This document shows, one piece after another, positions 10,733 through 21,600 of a DNA stretch of 64,000 nucleotides (the stretch's first letter is position 1; each line of letters opens with the position of its first letter). Below the pieces are notes generated by a model that saw only the letters and a list, made by a program, of their open reading frames with translations, did no database searches and had not been told where the DNA came from. This DNA comes from a virus: positions 1-64,000 of the IMG/VR virus record IMGVR_UViG_3300032236_001081. One strand, 5' to 3'. The position numbers and the translations under genes are program-made.

Positions 10733-12609
10733 TGGCTTTTAATCAATTTACAAATTTAGATTTTAACGATATTCGTACTCAAATTAAAGATTATTTGAGA
10801 GCGAATAGTAATTTCACTGACTTTGATTTTGAAGGGTCTAACTTTTCTAACATCATTGATATTTTAGCATATAACTCATATATCACTTCATTCAACACCA
10901 ATATGGCGGTGAATGAAAGTTTTATTGATAGTGCAACTCTTCGTGAAAATGTAGTATCCTTAGCAAGAAATATCGGCTATGTGCCCCGTTCAAAACGGGC
11001 AGCAAGGGCAATTGCAAACTTTTCGGTAGTCTCGCCCAATAACAAAACTATAACCCTCAAATCGGGCATTGTAGCACTAGGTTCAGTTCAGGGCGGAAAT
11101 TATATATTCTCAATTCCAGAAGATATTATATCCCCAGTGGGGGATGATGGAGTTGCGTATTTTAATAATATAGAAATTTTTGAAGGTTCATATTTTACAA
11201 AATCATATGTAGTTGATAGCTCTCAATTAAATCAAAAGTTCTTAATTCCAAACCCAGGTGTAGATACCTCAACAATCAGAGTTAAAGTATCTACAACTAC
11301 AGTAGAAGAATATAAACAATATCAAAATATATTTGAAGTTAATAAAAATACTAGATTATTTTTAGTTCAAGAAATATTGGATGAAAAATATCAAATTCTA
11401 TTTGGAGATGGCCTTCTAGGAAAGGCGCCAGAGAATAATAGCACGGTTACAATCAGTTATATTATTACTAATGGAATTTCGGGCAATGGTGCGTCTAACT
11501 TCACATTTTCAGGAATTTTAAAGGATAATGAAGATAATACAATTACTGAGGGAATTTCACTATTAACTACAATTCAATCCTCAGAGAATGGAGATTCAAT
11601 TGAACCAGTTGATGCAATCAAATATCTTGCACCTAGAGTTTATTCATCGCAGTATCGTGCAGTTACTGCAAGTGATTATGCTGGATTAATTCCGTATCTA
11701 TTCTCAAATGTAGAGTCGGTAACTGCATATGGAGGAGAAGAGTTGGACCCGCCTCAATATGGAAAAGTATTATTATCAGTAAAGCCAAAGAATGGTTCTT
11801 TTTTATCTCAAGCAACTAAAGAAAGAATTTTAAAACAACTTAAACAGTATAGTGTAGCCGGAGTTAAGCAAGAACTGATAGATTTGAAGTATCTTTATGT
11901 AGAGTTAAATACAAATGTTTACTATAACAAATCAAAGGCTTCGGATGTCAATACATTAAAAACTAATATTCAAAATGCAATTACGAGCTATTCTAAATCT
12001 TCTGATTTGAATAGTTTTGGTGGAAGATTTAAATATAGTAAATTTGGCTCTTTAGTTGATAATGTAAGTGATGCAATTACTTCAAACATTACTAAAGTAA
12101 AAATAAGAAGAAATATAACTCCAGCATATAATAAACTTGCTAATTATGAATTATGTTTCGGAAATCGCTTTCATCTTCAAAAAAATAATTTAAGTGATAA
12201 CCGAGGATACAATATCAAGTCAACTGGATTTAATATTAATGGCGTAGCTTCAACAGTATATCTAAGCGATTCCCCAATAAATGGCACTACCGGAAATGTA
12301 TTCTTTTTTACATTAGATACTGGAATTCCGTTTATTGTGAGTAATAATGCGGGAATTGTTAATTATAAAACAGGAGAGATAAAATTAAATCCAGTAAATA
12401 TTACTAGAAGCGTAGTTGGCTCTGAAATACAAGTTGAAGCAGTTCCTGAATCAAATGATGTCATTGCTTTAAGGGATATATATTTAGACCTTAATATTCA
12501 AAATACAGTCGTAACTATGATAGAAGATACTATATCTTCTGGTGAAAATCTTTCTGCTAGTTCTTATGCAGTAACTTCAAGCTATTCCAACGGTAATTAT
12601 ATTCGTTAA
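10732..12609 (+). CDS. gp6: Baseplate wedge subunit gp6
   Basis: A 625-residue protein (T4 gp6 has 660). The N-terminus has FNDIRTQIKDYLRANSNFTD and FSNIIDILAYNSYITSFNTN, the strongly conserved gp6 start (Baseplate_J-like). A central segment with APRVYSSQYRAVTASDYAGL is the baseplate J motif region. gp6 forms the inner ring that joins the wedges. The gene 7-like start follows after 2 bases. Confidence 0.92.
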   Translation: MAFNQFTNLDFNDIRTQIKDYLRANSNFTDFDFEGSNFSNIIDILAYNSYITSFNTNMAVNESFIDSATLRENVVSLARNIGYVPRSKRAARAIANFSVVSPNNKTITLKSGIVALGSVQGGNYIFSIPEDIISPVGDDGVAYFNNIEIFEGSYFTKSYVVDSSQLNQKFLIPNPGVDTSTIRVKVSTTTVEEYKQYQNIFEVNKNTRLFLVQEILDEKYQILFGDGLLGKAPENNSTVTISYIITNGISGNGASNFTFSGILKDNEDNTITEGISLLTTIQSSENGDSIEPVDAIKYLAPRVYSSQYRAVTASDYAGLIPYLFSNVESVTAYGGEELDPPQYGKVLLSVKPKNGSFLSQATKERILKQLKQYSVAGVKQELIDLKYLYVELNTNVYYNKSKASDVNTLKTNIQNAITSYSKSSDLNSFGGRFKYSKFGSLVDNVSDAITSNITKVKIRRNITPAYNKLANYELCFGNRFHLQKNNLSDNRGYNIKSTGFNINGVASTVYLSDSPINGTTGNVFFFTLDTGIPFIVSNNAGIVNYKTGEIKLNPVNITRSVVGSEIQVEAVPESNDVIALRDIYLDLNIQNTVVTMIEDTISSGENLSASSYAVTSSYSNGNYIR

Positions 12610-12611
12610 AA

Positions 12612-15600
12612 ATGTCAGAAATAAAAAGAATAAAAATTCAGAATCTTATAGAGTCTCAAATCCCAGAATTTTTAAACGAGGAATCTCCACTTTTTCAAGA
12701 ATTTCTAAAACAGTATTATACTTCTCAGGAATATACTACAGGATTAAATGACCTTGCAATCAATTTAAATCAATATAAGGGAATTGAGAACTTCAACGCA
12801 GAGACATTTTATAATTCTTGTAAGTTAAGTTCAAATGTATTGTCTTTTGATAATGAAATTTCGGTCAATAGCACTTTTGGATTTCCTAGTTCATACGGAC
12901 TCTTAAAGATAGATAATGAGATTATTACCTATACTGGAATTACTACAAACTCTTTTACTGGATGCGTTCGTGGATTTAGTGGTATTGATGCCAATTCAGA
13001 CCATTCGGAATTAATATTCAAATCAACTTCGGTAGAAGAACATTCTTCTGGAAGTAAAGTATTTAATTTAAATTTACTATTTTTTAGTGAAATATTTAAA
13101 AAGTTTAAGTCTCAATATCTTTTAGGATTTGAAGACCGTAAGTTTTATTCACAGATAAGTTTACAAAATATATTAACCAGAGCAAAAGACTTCTACGCTT
13201 CAAAGGGAACTGATACTTCATATAAGTTGCTATTTAAAGTCTTATATGGTAAAGACATAAGTATCGTTGACCCTAAAAATTTTACAATAAAACCATCTAA
13301 CAATCCAGCTCTAGTTACTAAAAATATTGTTGTTGAAAAAATTAGTGGAGTTGGTGACCCTATAGATTTAATTGGAAAAACTATATCTCAAGCTATTCCT
13401 GGAGGAAGGACTGCTAGTGCTGCAATTTATAATGTAGAGTATAGAAAGACTGATAACAGAGACTTATATGAAATCTCATTAGATTCAGAAAGTTTTATCT
13501 ATAATTTTATTCCTACAAAAAAAACTAATGTAGTAGAGACTATTAATATTAACTCTACTTCTATTTCCGTAGATTCAACTGTTGATTTTCCAAGCTCTGG
13601 TACTGTTTATATAAAACCGGCCAATAGCTTTACTTCTATTCCAATTAATTACCAAAATAAAAGTGCAAATCAATTCCTAAATGTAAGTGGAATTAATATT
13701 GAAGTTCCTTTCAATAGTGATATTATTGAAGATAATTTTGCATACTCTACTTTAGATAATGGCAATATTCTTAAGTTTAGAATATTTAATATTATAGAGT
13801 CTGTTGATTATTCAAAGACTTCTAATTTGAGAGTCGGGGATAAAATTTATCTATCTTCTTTTGGTGAAAATTATCAGGATTTCCCTGAGTATAATAGTTG
13901 GATGTATAATCTTCCAACTTACCATAATATATCAAATATTAATGGTAACATAATTACCACGGTAGATAATATTTTACTTTATAAGGGAGATACTATTGTA
14001 TTATCAGACACTACAATTCCAAATAATCCTACATTAATAGTTCCAGTAGATAGTATTATTTCTAAAAATAAATTTACTGTCTTAGGAGTATTACCTAATA
14101 TTAGGTATAATCGGATTCAAAAAGTTATCAATAAGAGTAGATTAAATCCTAATATTTCCTCCAGAATTCAAAATACTTATATTGACACCTCAACTGATAA
14201 TATAGTTACATTATCTTCAGGACTTCCTGATTACAAAGATATTGTATTAGATAATAGAGAAGTAGGATTAACAATCACAGGAGTTGGAACATATATATTC
14301 TCCACTACTGATACACACTACTTCTATACTGGAGAGAAGATTCATTTTACTCCAAGTTTAGGGTTCAGTGGACTTTCTACTGGAACTTATTTTGTAAATA
14401 GATACTCTAACACTTCAATATCATTAGCTTACAGTTATAGTAATCTTTATGCTAATAATTACATAGGAATTCAAACTAGTATATCAAATATTGGAACCAT
14501 CGTAAAATTAGGGTATGAGGGAAAAAATGACTCAATCCTAGACCATCAAAAATTATTAAAAATATTCAATATCAATAATAAAAATAATGAGGATACAACT
14601 TTAAGTAAAAATACGATTGGCAAGTCTCTAGGATTACTTATTAATGGAGTTGAATTATATTCATCTGCTATATTTAATGAAGGGTATTATTATGGTCAGA
14701 TTAATGATATTGCAATTTCAAATTCAGGGAAGGATTATGATGTCATAAATGCCCCCACAATTCAAATTAGTGACGAAGGGGGGGAAGGTGCTGGAGCACA
14801 AGTTTATGCCAATATGAGAGGCACAGTGAGGGCAATCCGGGTGATTTCTCCAGGAATTGGCTATCAAGTTAAACCTAAGATTTCTATAATTGGTGGAAAT
14901 GGATATGGTGCAGTGCTTGAAAGTAATTTAGTACAGTCACCTATTATATCTTACTTCTTAGGTTCTGCAATATCATTAAATGTGATTACTTTTGCAGGCA
15001 CTCATAAGTTTCAAGATACAGAACAAGTAATTTATCAAAATAATTCAAATCCAGAATTAGTGGGATTAACTAACAACTCCACTTATTATGTTGGTGTTAT
15101 AAATTCAACTCAAATTAAACTATACCGAAATAGAGATGATTCTATCAATAAGACTAATGCAATTGTTATTGGAAATAATGACACTGGAATTTATTATTTA
15201 ACGACTGTTGATATTAAAAATACTATAACTGAAGTATATGTAAAAGATAGTGGAAAAAATTATTCAAGTAAAACTATTAAACTTTCATCTTCAGAATATA
15301 TTGATGATACTACAGTTGGAATTAGCACTTTTGATAACTACATACTTGTTAAAAATCACAATTTAAGAGAGAAAGATATTGTTGTATATTCAACTACGAA
15401 TACAGTAATTTCAGGATTATCTACAACTAATCAGTATATTGTAAGTGTAATTGATACTAATAAGTTTAGATTAGCAGAAGCTGATTCTACAGATTTTTAT
15501 TATAATTATTCAAACAATAGATTTGTAAATCTGAATTCTATTGGTTCAGGAACACATACTTTTAAATATCCACCTATTCAAGTGGTGGTAGAAACTACCT

Positions 15601-18600
15601 CTGGGATATCTTCAACTACAATTTCTCCAGTATTTACCCCTATTGTACTAGGAGAATTTGAAAGCTTATTTATAGAAAATTATGGCACTAACTATGGTTC
15701 TTCTGATATTATAAACTTCAATAGAAGGCCAAATGTAAAAATTCAAACTCCATCTATAGACGCACTACTTAATCCAATTATACTTGAAGGAAAAATTGTT
15801 GGAGTTCAGATTTTATCTGGTGGAGCTGGATATGGAAAAGATATTGATATTGTAATTGAGGGTTCTGGAAAATATGCGCTATTAATTCCTACCGTTGAAA
15901 ATGGTAAAATTATAGATGTGACTGTAGTAAATTCTGGACTTGGGTATGTAAATAAAAAAACTAGCCTTCAAGTTGTAAAAAGAGGAAATTCTGCTAAATT
16001 TATAGCAAATCTAACAAAATGGACTTTAAATCAATACAAAAAATATTCAAATAAAATAAATGAGCTTACAGGAGAAGGAATTCTTATACCAAGTAATAAT
16101 GTTAAAAAAACTTTACAGTATATTAATTTTTATCCGCCAAAGAAATTAAGAGATGAAGTTGGAGATACTTCTGGAAATGCTTCTCCTATTTTAGGATGGG
16201 CTTATGATGGAAATCCGATATATGGACCCTATGTGAATTTACCTTCATCAACTTCTCCTTCAAAAGTTAGAAGTAGTTATCAATTATCTAATATAAATGT
16301 TAATACTATAAGTAGTATAAGGCCTGTCCAGTGGAATAACGGGGATTTCATAGAAGATTATAAGTATATTCCAAATTTTGGAGATTTAGATGAACATAAT
16401 GGAATGTTCATCAAAACTAATGAATTTCCTAAAGGAATATATGCGTATTTTACAACATTAGATGGTTTAAATTCTCCAGCATATCCATATGCAATAGCTA
16501 CGGAATTTAAAAATACGCCAATAATTAAAAATTTTAACGGATATGTTAATCAAGATTTAAATTTAGATTCTATTAATTTTATTAGAAATACTGGACCATA
16601 TTATCTAAATTCCGAAAATTCCGGATATTTACCAATAAGTAAAATTGAGCCAAAATATAAGCAAGAATTTATAGTAAATAATATTATTAAGTCTGGAATA
16701 GATTCTATTGGTATAGTATCTCCAGGTGATAATTTTATGGTTGGAGATAGGCTTCAATTTGAAAATATTCCAAATACTATTAGTCCAAGCTGCTCCGTAT
16801 CAAATATTAATGGAGTTCCTTTAACTAATATAGCAGTAGGTATTTCTACTTTAAAAAATGTAACATTTAAAAATAAAAATAATATAATTACAGGTATTAC
16901 GACAATACCTCATAATTTAGTATCAAATGATGTTGTTGTGATATCTTCAATTTCTTCTAATCAATATTCATCTTTAGAAGGAAGTAAAACTATTTCAGTA
17001 AGTCAAAAAACAACCGGGATTACAGTAGGCATCTTATCATCAACAGATACTGGAGTATCTACTGCGATTTCCGTCAATGATGTTTCTGGATTTAATATTG
17101 ATGATTATATTAAAATTGATTCTGAAGTATTGAAAATTAGAGATATTAAAATCAATCAATCTCAACTACTTGTAGATAGAAGTAATGATGGAGGAATTCA
17201 TACTGCTGGCGTATCTTTAGTTAATCTTCTTCCCACTAAATTTACATTTAATGAGCCTAAATTTAATGCCAATTTAAAAAGTAATTCTGTTGTATATTTT
17301 AATCCTTCAAATAGTATAGGGTTAGGAACTACTGGAACTACTTATATTGATTATGGCAATACAACTTATTTTGCTCCAGCCCAATCAATCTATATTGAAA
17401 ATCACAAATATTATACAGGTCAGCCCCTAACATATAAGGTGGGAATTGGAGGAACTGGATTGGTCGTGTCAAATTCTCCAACTTCACCTCAATTTAAATT
17501 AATTGATGGTCAAATAGTATATGCAGTAAATTATGGTGCTAACTTTGTAGGTCTATCTACATTAGGATTTACTACCAGTACTGGAATAGGTGTTAGTTAT
17601 AATTCATTATACTTTAGAGATAATAGCAATTCCCTAGGAAATTCTCATAACTTTACTACTCAATATGATTTAATCAGTGGAACAACTGAAAGATATACTA
17701 TAACTGCTAATACAAAATCTCCACATTTATTATCAACTAATGATATAATTGATTTTAAAGTGATAACCTCCGATGCAGTTGATGTTGAATTAAATTATAA
17801 TTCAACTATTCGTAAAATAACTACTCCGCCTCTTACTTTTAATGCATCAACTGAAGTTAATGTTACAACATCTACAATTTATATTTCAGATGATTCGCTT
17901 CAAACTGGGGATAAAGTTGTATATACGAATTCAACCAATCCTTCTATTGGTGGATTAGTTGATAATGAAAGATATTTTGTATTAAGAGAAAGCCCAAATG
18001 CAATCAAATTGACTCAATATTATGATGACATATCTAAAAATAATTATGTCAAGTTAACTAGCACTAGTACTGGCACCCATTCAATTGCAAAAGTAAATCC
18101 ACTAATTTATTTAAATAAAGGAAATAAATACGAATTTATAGGAATTGGTACATATATTAAACTATACAAAGATTCAAATTACTTCTACGAATTGGAACCA
18201 TATAGGTATACCTCATTTACCTTAGATACCATTAATCAAGAGTACCCACAGGAGTTATATTATACTTTATCGCCTTTATCCGGGAGACCAGTATCTTTAG
18301 ATACTGATGTAATATCTGGAGGTAGAATTGTACTACTTGAAAATTCATATGATGGTAGATATTCAGTAATTCCAACTTCTGATACTTCATTCAGATTGAA
18401 CTTAAAAAATAAACCTCGTTATTTGGGAACTATTAATTTTAATAAGGCAACATATTCTACAACTTCAAAAACTGCTAAAGGTCCCATAAAAACTATTAAA
18501 GTAAATCAAAAGGGGAAATTTTATAATAAAATACCTAAAATTACTTCAATACTCACAACCTCTGGAAGTGGTGAATTATTAACTACAGTTTCTAGTACGA

Positions 18601-21600
18601 TAGGAAAAGTTGATACATTAGAAAGAGTTAAAGATGGATTTGATTATCCCACAGATGGCACACTATTGCCAAAATTATCTATACCTACTATTGCAATATT
18701 AAATAAAGTTTCTAATGTTAAATCCGTAGATGTGCTTTATGGAGGAAAAAATTATAATACTCCACCAAACTTGAAAGCAATTGGAAATAATGTATTACAA
18801 TTAACTACAGAACTTAAAGGAAATAGTGTATCTAAGGTAAGTATTATAGTAAATGATAATTCTCTTGATACACCACTATCAATAGTGCCTGTAAATAATT
18901 CTAATGGATTTGATATTATTGGAATAACAACTTCATCAACTAGAAATAGTATTGAACTAGACACTACATCTTATCCTTCATTATCTGGTGTGTTCCCATT
19001 TAGTGTGGGAGATGAAATTTTTATAGAAAACTGCAGTATCACCTCAGAGGTTCAAAAGAATTATAATTCTAAAGATTATAATTATAGATTTTTTAAAGTA
19101 ACCTCAGTAAATCAGAATACTTCAACTATAGAATATGATATAACTGGATTATTTGGATTTGGTACTTACACTTTAGAAAAGGGCTATGGTACGGTAGTTA
19201 ATCGTAAAGATATGGCTACTTTTAAGATGAATATAACTGATGATATTAATTATATTTCTGGTGAAAAACTAATTGGATTTAATACTACTGGAAATCAAAC
19301 CTTTACTGGATATGTAATGGAAGATGGGTGGGATAGTAAAATAAAGCAGATAAGAATTAATAAGTCTGAAGGGGAATTGGATATTGGATACCGATTGAAA
19401 GGAGAATTATCAAATCTCAAGGGAGAAATTACAAATGTAAATAATTTCAATCTAAAATCAAAATTAGGAGTATCTAGAGATAAAATAAATTATACTCAAG
19501 ATGATATTGGAGATTTAAATAATTCATTACAAAAAATATCGGATAATAATTATTATCAGAATTTTTCTTATGCTATAAGAGGTGAGGTTCCATATAGTGA
19601 TTGGAAAGAACCTGTACATTCAGTAATTCACCCTTCAGGATATAGAGAATTTTCAGATTTAGAAGTTATTAGTCAGGCAGGTAAACCTGTTGGAATGAAG
19701 ACTACTACTAACAATGAAGTAACTTTAATCGTAAAAATAGATAATGAAGTATCATTGCATACTCGTGATAATTTTGCAATTGCTTATGATGAAACCCAAC
19801 TTAATCAGTCATATGCTGAAAGAATAAGTTTTGGTGCAATTGAGCCTTGGAATGTTGCTGGAGTTGGGTTAACTGCAATTAAAGGTATTGACTTATTGCC
19901 TTATATTTTAAATAATACAAATAAAGTAATTGAAATTGATGATATTAGTGAGCAGTTTACTGGAACTAATGCTGAAATAAACATACAATCTAATATACCA
20001 GTAACTTTTAATCCACAATATCCATATAACTTAGGAGTATCTACTGCGGGACTATCAGTTGGAGATATTGTTGGTTATTCTACTTATCATACATATCCAG
20101 AAAATACTGGTATTACTTCAATCGGAATTGAAAGTGTATTTACATTATATCCACATAAGTCATATTCAGGAATAGTGACTGAGAGTTTAAGTTTTTCTAG
20201 AAGATTAAATGGAAATATAGTATCTGGAATTAGTTCATTTAAATTAACTAATAAAACTACTCCTCTTTTCAGTAGGACTTTTAATTCTAATGATAGTTCT
20301 ATTGTAAATTTAACCACATACAGTTTTAATATTAATAATCATAACTTACAAACTGGTCAAAAAATATTCTATTCTTATCAGGGTGGAACTCCTATTAGAA
20401 TTGCTACTACTAATTTAGTTTTAGGTGGAATATCTACAAATATACTACCTTCAACTTTATATGTCAATAAAATTAATGATAATAGTTTCCAAGTGGCTGG
20501 GCTATCTACATCTATAAGATTAGAATTGACTAGTTTGGGAATAGGAACTCATAAATTTACTGTGGACAATCCAAATGTTAATGCTTTAATTTCTATTGAT
20601 AATATCATACAGAAACCAATTTACAATAGACCAATTACTTTAGGGTTAGTAAATAATGCTAATGTGGGAATAACTTCAATTTATGTGAATTCTGGAATAA
20701 GTTCTATTTCAACTATTGATATTCTTAAAATTGATGAGGAACTTCTAAAAATAATTAATGTAGGTATAGGTTCAACTAATGTAATAAATGTTAAACGAGG
20801 GTTCCTAGGAACTCAGGAGAAGAACCATACATCTGGGTCTAGTATTAATATCATTAGAGGTGACTATAATATTATTGAAGATACTATATTCTTTACATCT
20901 CCTCCACAAGGTCCTACTGGATTAGAAGGTCTAAAAGTATCGTCTTCTTTCTCGGGTAGAGTATTCAGTAGAAAATTTGACCCTACATATCCAGATGATA
21001 AAAATATTATTTTTGATGATATATCGGACCAGTTTACAGGACTATCTACATTCATCTTAAAACAAAATCAAAATAGTATAACGCAAATTTATAATAATAG
21101 GAATTATGGAACTGATGCAAGTAATAACCCACTGATATTCATAAACAATATATTACAAGTTCCTGAAACTGATTTTACAATTCAAAATAATAGTGTAAAT
21201 GAAATTAGTTATCTAACGGGAATTCCAAATTCTGGTAAGATTTTAAATGTTGGTATCAATACAGCCTTCGGCTATGTGCCTCTTATAGGTGCTGCTGCAA
21301 CCGTTTCGGTGTCTGGATTTGGCACTATCTCCAATGTGTATCTTACAGGGGCAGGGACTGGCTATAGAACTCCTCCATACATTAGCCTAGGCTCTACAGT
21401 TGGGCAAGGAGCTTCTATTATTGCTAATGTAGGTACATCCGGAACTATTACTGGGTTTACTATCGTAAATCCAGGAAGTGGTTATACTTCAACTGCAGTT
21501 CCTATTGTAAATATTGATACTCCTCTACCATACTATAACTTAGATGTGGAATATGCCCCAGGAAATTCTGGATTAGGTACAGGAGCCAAAGTATCAATTT